64,000 bases of DNA from JAFAFN01 sp963707555. Lineage in GTDB: Bacteria > Actinomycetota > Acidimicrobiia > Acidimicrobiales > Microtrichaceae. The notes beneath the pieces are model-generated. The model did no database searches. It saw nothing but the letters and a program-made list of their open reading frames with translations, and was not told the DNA's origin. The DNA lies in NCBI GenBank assembly GCA_963707555.1, contig CAVPQM010000024.1, positions 372,001-436,000 of the forward strand, written 5' to 3'. The number at the start of each line of letters is the position of its first letter. The first letter of the stretch is position 1. The position numbers and the translations under genes were made by a program. Of the stretch, positions 9,085 through 17,921 are shown one piece after another.

Positions 9085-10033
9085 TCAGCAGTCGTGCGCG
9101 TTGGCGTAGCGATCGATCAGGCTGTCGAGCCGTTGTCGCGTGGCGGGATCGTCGGGGTTCGTCGACAGGGTGAGCACCTGCACCGCCATCAGGCCGGTGA
9201 GCTCGGTTGCCCGGGCGCCGTCCATGTTCTCCTGCGTGTAGCCGTAGAAGGCGTTCCAGGCACGCTCCTGCGCTCGGCTGGAATCGTCGTCGAGCGACGA
9301 GGCGAACTCGTCCAGCAGGACGCAGTCCTCGTACGGCGAGACGGCCCGATCGCCGATCGGGTTCAGCTCGGCTCCGAAGACGACGCGCGAGCACCGTCAG
9401 CGAGACGAATCCGCAGGTCAGCACGTTCAGGAAGACCATCCAGCGAGACACGTCGCGAGCTCGCCCGGCGTAGGCGACGATCCCGGCGTAGGTGCTGCCG
9501 ACGAAGCACGAGATGGACAGGCCGCCGGGGCCCGAGAAGTAGCCGGCGACGGCGCCGTTGGTCGCGATCGAGAACGTGGTCGCTGCGAGCGTGGTGGCGA
9601 ACATCGAGGCGGCCCACCCGGGGTGCTCCCGACGATCCGACGCGAAGAACCCGATCAGGGCGGCCAGCACCATCGCGGGCACCGTCGAGACGAGCCCGAA
9701 GACCATGTAGCCCGCGTCGGCGATGAAGCGGTTGATCCCGAACCAGACGGCGCCGACGATGCCGGCGGTGATCAGCCCGCCGATCAACGAGCGCAGCGTC
9801 GCAGCGGCACCCGACCCGGCGACGCGCCACCACGCGTCGCTGTTCGAGTCGACCGTGACCACGATGTGGTCGGCGGACACGTCCTGGTTCCATCGCACAC
9901 CCTGGGCAGCGGCCTCGAACGCCGAGGTCGGCGCCGCTGGGCGCTGCGTGGTGTGCGTCGTCCAGGTCGATCCGTCCCAGTAGCGCAGCCGGCCCGGGTC
10001 CTCCGGGTCCGCGTACCAGTTCGCCTCGGTCAT
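9085..10033 (-). CDS. DUF2510-containing membrane protein, frame interrupted
   Basis: The N-terminus is a DUF2510 motif (WYADPEDPGRLRYWDGSTWT), common at the start of actinobacterial membrane proteins. Four or five hydrophobic helices follow (residues about 80-215). At about 9383 the frame changes by one base. The continuation VFGAELNPIGDRAVSPYEDC, a hydrophilic helical tail of about 100 residues, ends at the TGA at 9085-9087. The tail is coherent in composition and converges cleanly with the upstream-strand gene, so I treat this as one gene. The function is unknown. Confidence 0.68.
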
Positions 10034-10181
10034 CCCCGCCCCCGGTCATCCGCCCCTCGACGCTGGAGGATATCGGCGCGCACGGGGCGCGCCGCATTCC
10101 GCGGTCTGCGCCGGTGCTGCGGCGCGGGGAGATGTTCCCGCCGGGTCGTCACGGGTGGTCGTTCTCCGGCAGGATCGAGGC

Positions 10182-10619
10182 ATGGCACAGCACCGGATCG
10201 CGTTCATCCAGGCCCGTTGGCACTCCGACCTCGTCGACAACTGCCGCGACAGCTTCCTGTCGGAGCTCGCCAGCCTGCGCCCCGACGCGCAGGTCGACAC
10301 GTTCATGGTCCCCGGTGCGCTCGAGATCCCGCTCCGGTCCAAGCTGCTCGCCGACACCGGCGACTACGACGCGATCGTCACCGCCGGCCTCGTCGTCGAC
10401 GGCGGCATCTACCGTCACGAGTTCGTCGCCAGCGCGGTCATCGACGGCCTGGTCCGGGTTGGGCTCGACACGGGCGTGCCGGTCCTGTCGGTCGTGTTGA
10501 CGCCGCAGCAGTTCCACGAGCACGCCGATCACATCGACTTCTTCGCCCAGCATCTGGTGAAGAAGGGCGAGGAGGCTGCGCGTTCGTGCTCCGAGGTGCT
10601 CGACTGGCCCCGCCCCTGA
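10182..10619 (+). CDS. ribH: 6,7-dimethyl-8-ribityllumazine synthase, type II (RibH2-like)
   Basis: The penultimate enzyme of riboflavin synthesis, joining the ribityl-aminopyrimidine with dihydroxybutanone phosphate. The 145-residue protein shows IAFIQARWHSDLVD, VPGALEIPL, the GGIYRHEFVA loop (type I enzymes have GxTxHF/Y here) and VLTPQQFHEH. The IYRHEF pattern is characteristic of the decameric type II enzymes of rhizobia and Brucella. The start chosen is the ATG after AGGATCGAGGC, which removes nine spurious upstream residues. No other rib gene is nearby and I see no FMN riboswitch, so it is probably a second or accessory lumazine synthase. Confidence 0.9.
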   Translation: MAQHRIAFIQARWHSDLVDNCRDSFLSELASLRPDAQVDTFMVPGALEIPLRSKLLADTGDYDAIVTAGLVVDGGIYRHEFVASAVIDGLVRVGLDTGVPVLSVVLTPQQFHEHADHIDFFAQHLVKKGEEAARSCSEVLDWPRP

Positions 10620-10659
10620 TCGACGCCGTTCGAGGGGCTGCGAACTCATCGCCGTGCGC

Positions 10660-10683
10660 CGCTTCACGCCAACGAGTGAAGCG
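10660..10683 (+). terminator. Hairpin downstream of ribH
   Basis: The arms CGCTTCAC (10660-10667) and GTGAAGCG (10676-10683) are perfectly complementary, with an 8-base loop, 40 bases after the ribH stop. No T-tract follows. Confidence 0.45.
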
Positions 10684-10842
10684 CCCCCGGTCGCCGTCGT
10701 GTCGGTACTCGTCGAGGTGCGCGTTGTTGCACGGGCAATCCGTCTCCACGAAGATTGCGGCCGCTGAGGGAGGCTGGGATGCGTCTCGTGGTTCGTTGAT
10801 GGTGTTGGCCGTGTCGACGGTGTTGATCGCCGGACGGTCATC

Positions 10843-11202
10843 GTGCCCGACGAGTACTGCGGGGCCATCAACGAATGGGGCGCGACCGACCGCATTCTCC
10901 TGATCTGCGGCGCCAGGCTGGTCACGATCTCGGCGGTCGATGGGTCGGATGTGCGACTACTCGCTCAGACCGGCTGTCCCGGCGGTGGTTCACCATGTGC
11001 GACATATGACCAAACCGGTGGTCAGGCCCGGTTCTCGCCCTCGGGCAGCCACATCGTCACCATCGAGCGTCTCGACGCGACCGATCCCTGGAACTACAGC
11101 GCACCGACCCGGGTCGTGATCATGGAGGACGCCGCGTCGGCGACCGTGACGCCCTTGACGGTGGCGACGTACCCAGGGGCCGGACTGGGCCGGTGGAACT
11201 GA
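10843..11202 (+). pseudogene. Fragment of a secreted beta-propeller-like protein
   Basis: The 119 codons from GTG 10843 encode a TolB/WD40-like stretch: RILLICGARLVTISAVDGSDVRLL, then ARFSPSGSHIVTIE (compare the WSPDGSKIAF blade motif of TolB-type propellers). It stops at GLGRWN, where the next blade would be expected. A signal-peptide-like sequence (MVLAVSTVLIAG) lies just upstream at 10799 in another frame, so the fragment may be the frame-shifted and truncated remains of a secreted protein. The function is not assignable. Confidence 0.4.
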
Positions 11203-11299
11203 CGCGCCCTGGATTGTTGTGCCCTGGATGTCGGCGACGACGTCCCGTCGGGTGGTCAGCACCCTTGCGCGCCACCGTTGCATGGCGTAGGAGCAGGGG

Positions 11300-12259
11300 A
11301 TGCCATCATGCCGTCGCACCCGTCGTCCGCACCTGCTCCTCGTGGTGGGGGTCGCCTCGACGGCGCTGCTCGCCACAGGGTGTTCGGGTGACGACGACGC
11401 CGAGGGCGCCGCGCCGACGACCGCGCCGACGTCCAGCACCTCGTCGTCCGCGGCACCCACCAGCTCGGTCGCCGACGGCGCGGATGTCGACCAGACACCG
11501 CCCGACGGAGTGAACGGCATCAGGATCGCGGCGGACGGCACGCTGTGGATCGCGTCCGTGAAAGGCGACGAGATCCTCAACGTGGACGCGACGAGCGGCC
11601 GGATGCTCCAGCGCGTCGCCGTGCCGGCGGGCAGTGCACCGGACGACGTCGCGATCGATGCCGAGGGAGCCGTCCACTGGACCGGCTACCTCACCGGTGA
11701 CGTCGGTCGGATCGAACCCGACAGCGACGAGAGCACCGTCATCGCGAACGTCGGCCCCGGCGCGAACCCCGTCGTGGTCCGCGACGACGGCACCCTCATC
11801 GTCGGTCGTGCCGGCACCGGCACCGGCCTGTTCCGCATCGACCCGGCCGGCGACCCGACGCCCGTCCCGCTGGGCGATCCGGGCAACATCAACTCCTTCG
11901 ACCTCAGCGACGACGGTCGGCTGTTCTCACCGGGACTCGACACGCCGTCGGTCATCGAGATCGACCCCGACACCGGCGAGACGCTGCGAACCGTGACCGC
12001 CATCGAGGGCACGCCCATCGCCCTGCGTTGGTATGACGGTTCGATCTACGTGCTCGTGCTCGGCGACCAGGCCCGGGTGGTCCGCGTCGACCCGGCGTCG
12101 GGGGACATCGAGCCCTTCGGCGACACCGGCCTGCCGATCGCCGACAACCTGGCGGTCGCCGACGACGGGACGGTGTTCGTCACCGGGCTCAACACGGCGA
12201 CGGTGGCGGTGCTCGGCGCCGACGGGGCGCTCGAGCGCACCATCGACATCGGCGGCTGA
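11300..12259 (+). CDS. NHL/SMP-30-like beta-propeller lipoprotein
   Basis: The 319-residue protein carries a lipobox (ALLATGC) after a short signal peptide, then a Thr/Ser-rich linker to about residue 65. The rest is a six-bladed-propeller pattern: GIRIAADGTLWIAS, DDVAIDAEGAVHWTGY, VVVRDDGTLIVG, SFDLSDDGRLFS and NLAVADDGTVFVTG, spaced about 40-45 residues apart. This fits NHL/SMP-30 or Vgb-like extracytoplasmic proteins that bind ligands or act as lactonases; no specific substrate is evident. A Shine-Dalgarno-like GGAG sits about 7 bases before the ATG. The stop codon context is repeated downstream. Confidence 0.8.
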   Translation: MPSCRRTRRPHLLLVVGVASTALLATGCSGDDDAEGAAPTTAPTSSTSSSAAPTSSVADGADVDQTPPDGVNGIRIAADGTLWIASVKGDEILNVDATSGRMLQRVAVPAGSAPDDVAIDAEGAVHWTGYLTGDVGRIEPDSDESTVIANVGPGANPVVVRDDGTLIVGRAGTGTGLFRIDPAGDPTPVPLGDPGNINSFDLSDDGRLFSPGLDTPSVIEIDPDTGETLRTVTAIEGTPIALRWYDGSIYVLVLGDQARVVRVDPASGDIEPFGDTGLPIADNLAVADDGTVFVTGLNTATVAVLGADGALERTIDIGG

Positions 12260-12306
12260 CCAGCGGCAGTCGGGCATCGGCAGGCTGAGCCATCGGCGGC
12301 TGAGCC
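12248..12306. repeat. Triplicated stop-codon context
   Basis: CATCGGCGGCTGA (12248-12260, containing the real stop codon), a one-base-longer copy at about 12275-12289, and CATCGGCGGCTGA again at 12291-12303. The copies lie between the lipoprotein gene and the convergent PLP pseudogene. Confidence 0.75.
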
Positions 12307-12326
12307 TGGGTGGGCCGCCACGGCCG

Positions 12327-13081
12327 TCAGCCGAACGTCTCGTCCAGGGCGGCCGCGAGATCGGCGATCAGGTCGTCGGCGTCCTCGAGGCCGACCGAGC
12401 AGCGCAGGTGTCCGAGTCGTCGGAACGGCTCCGGGTAGTGCGCGACCCGCGGGCCGCCCGTGCCGACGTGCACGATCAGGGACTCGTCGTTGACCTGCGC
12501 GTCCGCACGGAGGCGCTCGATCAGCTCGCGGCTGCCGGCGACGGAGCCGCCCATCGCGTCGCCGTGGCCGTTGATGTACTTCGTGAGCGACTGGATCGAC
12601 AGGTCCGCACCCGACTCGATGCTCCGGATGAGCGGAGGTGGGCTGAAGGTCGCATCCACGCTCAGCAGCGCGTCGGCGTCGTGTGCGATCTCGGCGAGCG
12701 CGACGACGTCGGCCAGGCGGGAGGTCGGGTTCGCGATCGTCTCGGTCTGGACCAGCGCCGTCTCGGGACGCATCGCGTGAAGAACACGGCGTGCAGCGCG
12801 GCGACGCCCGAGGCGAGCACCACGGCGTCCTCGGCACCTTCGAGCAGCGCGAGCTTCGACTCGAGCGCGTGCTGGTTGACGCCGCCGTTGCGCGTGTAGA
12901 GCGGGATGTCGGTGCCCGACCAGCTGATGCCAGAGGGGTCCTCGGGCAGCTCGTAGGAGTTGGCGAAGACCAGCGGTGTGCGGACCGCCCGCGTGCCAGG
13001 GTCGACGGCGTTGCCGGCGTGCACCGCTCGGGACGCCTCGGCCAAGCTCGACGGATCACGCTTGTCGGGTCGCATCGCCAT
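12327..13081 (-). pseudogene. Cys/Met-metabolism PLP enzyme (cystathionine gamma-synthase/lyase family), internally deleted
   Basis: The N-terminal part (from ATG 13081) gives AVRTPLVFANSYEL, PLYTRNGGVNQHALESKLA and EDAVVLASGVAALHAVFF, the standard start of this family. It then jumps straight to TALVQTETIANPTSRL in another frame, missing the roughly 50 residues normally between the AAL..AVF and ETPSNPT regions. The PLP lysine is present (SLTKYINGHGD). A second gap follows RLRADAQVNDE, jumping to SLIVHVGTGGPRVAHYP and the family C-terminus LRCSVGLEDADDLIADL; about 130 residues are absent. With 250 codons instead of about 390 and one frame change, it cannot be a normal enzyme. It is divergent from an FMN reductase. 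Confidence 0.8.
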
Positions 13082-13169
13082 GGTTGCAGTGTGCTCCCAT
13101 TCGTCCGTCGACGGCCGTCGCGTACGTTGGCGTGCCGCGCGCAGATGCGGACCGACCCGAGGAGGCGCC

Positions 13170-13709
13170 GTGCCGGAGCAGACCACCAGTGCGAGCAGGG
13201 CGACGGTCGTCGTGATCGACGGCAACCCGCAGTCGGCGTCGCGCACCGCGACGGTCGGCCGACTGCTCGGCGAGCGACTCGCCGCTCTCGTCGGCGCCGA
13301 GGCGGGCCGGGTCGAGGTCGTGACGCTCGGCGAGCTGGGCCCGGCGCTGCTGCAGTGGGGTGACGAGTCGGTGGCTCGCGCCAAGGCGCAGGTGCTCGCC
13401 GCGACCGTGGTCGTCGTGGCCACCCCGACCTACAAGGCGACGTACACCGGGCTGCTGAAGCTGTTCCTCGACCAGTTCGACGCCGGCGAGCTCGGTGACG
13501 TGCGGGCCGTCGTGCCGCTCATGACCGGCGGTGGGCCCGGCCACTCGCTCGCGGTCGACGTGCACCTGCGTCCCGTGCTCGTCGAGATCGGCGCCCGGAT
13601 CCCGACCAAGGGGCTCTATGTCTGGGGCGACCAGATCGACGCGCCGGACGGGGTGCTCGACGCCTGGTTCGCCTCCGAGGCCGAGGTCGTCCGCCGACAG
13701 CTGGGCTGA
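13170..13709 (+). CDS. NADPH-dependent FMN reductase (SsuE/flavodoxin-fold family)
   Basis: The 179-residue protein starts at GTG 13170, with GAGGAGG ideally placed upstream. It shows the flavodoxin-fold FMN-binding loop (DGNPQSASRT), the TPTYKATYTGLLKLFLDQF helix that stacks on FMN in SsuE-type reductases, and a PLMTGGGPGHSL strand-turn. Such enzymes supply reduced FMN to partner monooxygenases, often for sulfonate or dibenzothiophene sulfur release. The divergent neighbour is a Cys/Met-type PLP gene, which fits a sulfur theme, but no sulfonate monooxygenase is in the window. Confidence 0.86.
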   Translation: MPEQTTSASRATVVVIDGNPQSASRTATVGRLLGERLAALVGAEAGRVEVVTLGELGPALLQWGDESVARAKAQVLAATVVVVATPTYKATYTGLLKLFLDQFDAGELGDVRAVVPLMTGGGPGHSLAVDVHLRPVLVEIGARIPTKGLYVWGDQIDAPDGVLDAWFASEAEVVRRQLG

Positions 13710-13734
13710 GCGGACCGCTGGGCCGAGCGGACCG
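13701..13734. repeat. 17-bp tandem repeat spanning a stop codon
   Basis: CTGGGCTGAGCGGACCG (13701-13717, containing the FMN reductase stop) is followed at once by the same 17-mer with one change (13718-13734, TGA to CGA). Confidence 0.8.
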
Positions 13735-13843
13735 CTGCCTGTTCAGCGCCGCGGCAATTCGCACCAGGTCCGTGCACCGTGTCAGAGTCGTCGGCCCAGA
13801 TGTGACGGGCGTCATCGAGGGCGCTCCCGACGAAAGCGATTCG

Positions 13844-15178
13844 ATGCAGCCATCCCCAGTGCGTCCTTCCCCCGCTCCCGCCGGGGACCGACATCGTCCG
13901 CAGGGCAGGGTGCATCGACGCTGGTGGGTCGCTGCTGCGGTGGCCGCTGCGGGCCTGGCCCTGGTGGCGTGCTCGGGTTCATCGTCGGATGAGGCGACGC
14001 CGACGAGCCAGGGCCAGGAATCGTCCGCCGACACCGCCGAGACCGCCGAGACCGAGGACGAGCTCGCCCCGCTGGTGATCACGTCGCTCGCTCCCGACCC
14101 CATCCCGTTCACCGGATCCGACGGAAAGGTGCACGTCGCCTACGAGCTGTCGGTGCTCAACTTCGCGCCCAACCCGGCGGTGATCACCTTGCTCGAGACG
14201 CTCGACGCCGACGGCAACGTCGTGGCGTCGCTGTCGCAGGACGAGGTGGCGGCCCGGGCGATGATCGTCCCCGAGCTGTCGATGGCAGGCATGCCCGACG
14301 AGGGGATTCCGGCAGGTCGAACGGCCCTGCTCCTCCTCGACGACGTGTACCCCGATCGCGGGTCCGTGCCGGCGGCGGTCACCCACCGCGTGACGGCGAC
14401 CTTCACGCCGACCGTGCCCGACGAGGGGTACGCCGCGCTGTGGCCGCCGTCGGTGGTCCAGGAGACGGCGCCGATGGCGGTGTCGCGCTCTGAACCCCCT
14501 GTTGTCGGCGCGCCCCTGAGCGGCGAGGGCTGGCTCGCGGCGAGCAGCTGCTGCGACCTCAACGCACACCGCTTCGTGATGTTCCCGGTCGCGGGTGGCA
14601 TCAACGGCGGCGAGCGGTTCGCCATCGACTTCATGGGCGTGGACCCCGTCGGGGTGATCGCCCCGACGAGTGCTGCCGACGTGTTCCACCCCGGCGCCGA
14701 TGGCTCGCGCAACGAGGACTTCCTCGGCTACGGCGCATCGGTGCTCGCGGTCGGCGACGCGACGGTCGTGCACGTCGTGGACGGCGTGGCGGACACCCCA
14801 CCGGGTGGCACCCCGAACGCGCAAGGACTGTCGGTCAACTCGTTGGGCGGCAACGAGATCGTGCTCCGACTCGGTCCCGACCTCTACGCCTTCTACCTGC
14901 ACCTCGCGCCGGACTCGATCACGGTGAAGGAGGGCGACACGGTGACGAAGGGCCAGGAGATCGCGCGGCTCGGCAACTCGGGCAACTCGAGCGGCGCGCA
15001 CCTGCACTTCCAGCTGGGGGACTCGCCGCGCTTCTTGACGGCGCGGAACATCCCCTTCGTCTTCGAGGAGTTCAACCTGGTCGGGACCCTCGCCGACAGC
15101 GGTCTTGTCGAGACCCCGACGCCCGGACCCCGCACCGACGCCCTTCCCCTCGGATCGAACGTCGTCGACTTCCCGTGA
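13844..15178 (+). CDS. M23/LytM-family peptidase-like lipoprotein
   Basis: The protein has a lipoprotein signal (LALVAC after a run of Ala/Val), then an Ig-like or beta-sandwich region, then a C-terminal M23 domain. The domain shows GERFAIDF, GNEIVLRLGPDLYAFYLHL, KEGDTVTKGQEIARLGNSGNSS and the metal-binding GAHLHFQL. The last carries the family's HxH. The first-ligand region reads NAHRF..ERFAIDF, as in a subset of M23 proteins. These enzymes cleave peptidoglycan cross-bridges at the cell surface. An earlier ATG at 13772 is in frame, but 13844 places the signal sequence near the N-terminus. It converges with nothing and is followed by the degenerate serine-hydrolase lipoprotein. Confidence 0.82.
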   Translation: MQPSPVRPSPAPAGDRHRPQGRVHRRWWVAAAVAAAGLALVACSGSSSDEATPTSQGQESSADTAETAETEDELAPLVITSLAPDPIPFTGSDGKVHVAYELSVLNFAPNPAVITLLETLDADGNVVASLSQDEVAARAMIVPELSMAGMPDEGIPAGRTALLLLDDVYPDRGSVPAAVTHRVTATFTPTVPDEGYAALWPPSVVQETAPMAVSRSEPPVVGAPLSGEGWLAASSCCDLNAHRFVMFPVAGGINGGERFAIDFMGVDPVGVIAPTSAADVFHPGADGSRNEDFLGYGASVLAVGDATVVHVVDGVADTPPGGTPNAQGLSVNSLGGNEIVLRLGPDLYAFYLHLAPDSITVKEGDTVTKGQEIARLGNSGNSSGAHLHFQLGDSPRFLTARNIPFVFEEFNLVGTLADSGLVETPTPGPRTDALPLGSNVVDFP

Positions 15179-15267
15179 GCCGGCGCGGCGGGCATCGTCG
15201 ACGAGCGGGTTCGATGCCAGCTGAACGATCGTCAGAAGCGCCACGGAGGCAGGACTACCCTGCCCCG

Positions 15268-16452
15268 ATGCATCGACCCCTCAGAGCGCTCGGCATCCTC
15301 TTCATCGTGGCGATCACGGCAGCGGCATGCACCGTCGATGACACGTGGACGCCGACGGCTGGGCCGTCCGGCACCGAGATCGATTCCGAGCTCGAGACGG
15401 GCGTCGTCGCGAGCGACGACCCACGTGGCCAGGAGATCGCCGACCTGGTCGAGGCCGCCGTGTCCGAGCTCGAGCTCCAGACGGTGGTGTTCGGGGTGTG
15501 GGACGGGGACACCGAGTTGGTGCGGGGCGCCATCGATGCCCCTGGCGCGCAGCCGCCCACCTCGATCGACGCGAAGTTCCGGGTCGGGCAGCCCCTCGAG
15601 GCCATGCTCGGCACGGTCCTGCTCCAGCTCGGCTCGGAAGGTGAGATCGATCTCGATGCGCCGGTGGAGGAGTACCTGCCCGAGCTCGCGAACGCCGATC
15701 GGATCACGCCGCGCATGCTCATCAACAGCACGGGCGGCACGCCGGACTACGTCACCAACGCCAACTTCATCGCACGCGTCGACAGCGACCCCTTCGGGGG
15801 CTACACCTTCGAGGAGCTCCTCGGCTTCGCCCAGGAGACCCCGCCGCTGTTCGAACCGGGTACCAACTGGGCCTACTCGCACACCGAGATGGCAGCGCTC
15901 GTCGAGCTCTTCGAGATCGTCACGGGTGAGACCTTCGAGGACCTGATGGCGTCGCGCATCTTCGAGCCGTTGGGGATGCACGACAGCTCAGCTCGCCAGG
16001 ACAACGCCCTCGGCGCGCCGATGATGCGAGCCTTCTCCGCGTCACGCGGGGTGTACGAGGAGACGACCTTCTGGGATCCGACGTGGGGTCTCAACGGCGG
16101 TGTGAACGCATCGGTCACCGATCTGGGCCGTTGGCTGCGGGCGCTCAACAGCGGCGAGCTGCTGGATCCGGCCGACGCCGAGGAGTCGCTCTCGCCGGCG
16201 ACCGTCGGCCTCGGCAGCGCGACCGAGGAACGCCACTTCACCTACGGCTCGCTGATCGCCGGCGACTGGATCCTGGGGAACCCGAGCCTCAACGGCTACA
16301 TGGGCTTCACCGCGCAGCAGCGCGATCCGTCGATCACCATCGTCGTGTGGTCCACCGTCGCCCAGGGCAACCCCGAGACGTCGAACGCGTCGGTCACGAT
16401 CAGCCAGCAGATCGCCGAGCTGCTGAGCGACACGCCCTTCGACCTGTCCTGA
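15268..16452 (+). CDS. Beta-lactamase-fold lipoprotein without SxxK catalytic motif
   Basis: The signal sequence ends in a lipobox (AITAAAC), so the protein is exported and lipid-anchored. The body follows the class C beta-lactamase/D-Ala-D-Ala carboxypeptidase pattern: VLLQLGSEGEIDLDAPVEEYLPEL, NSTGGTPDY, WAYSHTEMAALVELFEIVTG, IFEPLGMHDSS and GGVNASVTDLGRWLRALN. The nucleophile motif expected as GS-VTK reads GQPLEA, and the C-terminal HxG is missing, though the YSHT element is near YxN. It is therefore likely a non-catalytic, possibly muropeptide-binding, member. The ATG at 15268 directly precedes the signal peptide; upstream codons in frame look non-coding. The adjacent M23 gene suggests cell-wall context. 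Confidence 0.78.
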   Translation: MHRPLRALGILFIVAITAAACTVDDTWTPTAGPSGTEIDSELETGVVASDDPRGQEIADLVEAAVSELELQTVVFGVWDGDTELVRGAIDAPGAQPPTSIDAKFRVGQPLEAMLGTVLLQLGSEGEIDLDAPVEEYLPELANADRITPRMLINSTGGTPDYVTNANFIARVDSDPFGGYTFEELLGFAQETPPLFEPGTNWAYSHTEMAALVELFEIVTGETFEDLMASRIFEPLGMHDSSARQDNALGAPMMRAFSASRGVYEETTFWDPTWGLNGGVNASVTDLGRWLRALNSGELLDPADAEESLSPATVGLGSATEERHFTYGSLIAGDWILGNPSLNGYMGFTAQQRDPSITIVVWSTVAQGNPETSNASVTISQQIAELLSDTPFDLS

Positions 16453-16493
16453 CCCGGCCGACCTCGCCCGGCGCTCGTCGAGCGGGGTGGCGC

Positions 16494-17306
16494 TCAGTGA
16501 GTGATCGTGATCTGGGCCAGGAACCCACCCGATGCGTCACGCAACGTGATCGTCGTGTCCTGTCCTCCTTGGGGGACCAGGCCGAACAGGTATCGCCGCT
16601 GGGTATCGTCGGGATGCTGGACCACGGCGAACGGTGCGAGCGGCTGCTCGCCGTTCGTCTCCCACGTCGCCACTCGGGGGTCGACCCGTCCGACGACCAG
16701 CACGGGGGTACCTGGCAGGCGGTCGGCCGCGGCGGTCACCATGCCGCCGTGGACGAACTCCCAGCCGTTCTCGGTGCCGGGGCCGAGCGTCGGCACGGTC
16801 GTCAGGTTGCTGCAGTCCGTCGTGGCGGGGTCGTGCGCACCGTGTCCGCCCGGGACGAAGTCGGTCCACGCCGGGTCGATGCAGATCGGCGGCCGGGGGC
16901 AGTCGCTGCCGCTGAGCCGACGATCTCCGTTGACGACCTGGGTCATGACGACGCAGGGGGTTCCGCGGTCCTGGTACGCCCAGAGCTCGTCGACGTGGTC
17001 GTCGCTGGCGTCGACGGAGTCCAGCAGGCGGAGCCCCTCGGGCAGCGCGGTCGACGGGCTCGTCGCGGTGTCGGCGGCGCCGGTGACGCTCAGTGCGTCC
17101 GAGGGCCCGTCGCGCAGCGCCGCGATCGACAGGCCACCGATCGCCAGCAGACACGCCACGAGCGCGAGCGGCCGAGCGAACGACCTGCGTGCACGCCCGG
17201 TGGAGGGGTGCTCGGACAGCAGGGGCGGCTCGATCTCGGCGATGGACGACGCTGCTGCGTCGAGCGAGGCCCTCAGTCGGTCGTCGATCAGATCGTCGGT
17301 CATCAT
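16494..17306 (-). CDS. Anti-sigma-factor-like membrane protein
   Basis: About 270 residues: an acidic N-terminal cytoplasmic segment (MTDDLIDDRLRASLDAAA), one membrane helix (ALVACLLAIGGLSIAAL) and a large extracytoplasmic domain with four Cys (residues about 120-170: PCVVMT, SDCPRPPICID, TDCSNL). The ATGATG start overlaps the TGA of the sigma gene upstream, so the two are translationally coupled. No zinc HxxxCxxC motif is seen. By position and architecture it should restrain the partner sigma factor and sense an extracellular cue. Confidence 0.68.
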   Translation of the reverse strand: MMTDDLIDDRLRASLDAAASSIAEIEPPLLSEHPSTGRARRSFARPLALVACLLAIGGLSIAALRDGPSDALSVTGAADTATSPSTALPEGLRLLDSVDASDDHVDELWAYQDRGTPCVVMTQVVNGDRRLSGSDCPRPPICIDPAWTDFVPGGHGAHDPATTDCSNLTTVPTLGPGTENGWEFVHGGMVTAAADRLPGTPVLVVGRVDPRVATWETNGEQPLAPFAVVQHPDDTQRRYLFGLVPQGGQDTTITLRDASGGFLAQITITH

Positions 17307-17813
17307 CGGATCCCCTTCAGGTTGTCGAGTGCTCGGCTCAAGCGGGACTTGACCGTGCCCTCGCGGCAGCCGAGCACGGCAGCGATCTGCGCGACCGACA
17401 GGTCCTCGTAGAAGCGCAGGACGATCGCCTCGCGTTGCCCGGCGGGCAGGCGGGACACCCGGCGCCACATGTCGTCGAGCTCCGGAGGCGACACCGCTCT
17501 CGGGGGTGTGTCGAGCCGCGGCGCCCAGAGCTGTCGCGTCGGCCTCGCGCGATTCCTTCCGCCAGGCGGTGCGGGAACGGTTGACCACGCTCACGCGGAT
17601 GTAGCCGCCCGGATTGGCGACGGTGCTCCAGCGCTGGCGGAGCTCGATGAACGCGTCCTGCACGACCTCCTCCGCGACCGCCTCGGAGCCCGTCAGCAGG
17701 TACGCGAGGCGCACCATGGGCATCCACTCGCGGCGATACAGATCGTCGAACGTCGGCCGCTCGTGCGATGCCTCGTCCGGCGGGTTCGAGGTCGTGGCCC
17801 CGGATGTCGTCAT
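17303..17813 (-). CDS. ECF RNA polymerase sigma factor (SigE-like subgroup), frame interrupted
   Basis: Region 2 is clear: FDDLYRREWMPMVRLAYLLTG, then EEVVQDAFIELRQRW and NPGGYIRVSVVNRSRTAWRK. After a variable linker the frame changes by one base at about 17512. Region 4 continues as LDDMWRRVSRLPAGQREAIV with LRFYEDLSVAQIAAVLGCREGTVKSRLSRAL, the DNA-binding helix-turn-helix for -35 recognition. The start is ATG 17813. The gene couples by stop/start overlap to its likely anti-sigma factor. This ECF type is typically controlled by a co-transcribed membrane anti-sigma. Confidence 0.85.
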
Positions 17814-17921
17814 GCAACCACGACCGTCGAGGCGGCCGTTTCGTTCCATGTTTCCCGGATGGTGTCCCGGACCGGCGTCGACACGTGGCGCATCTCGAGG
17901 CCTGGCGGGACGGTCTCGGGC

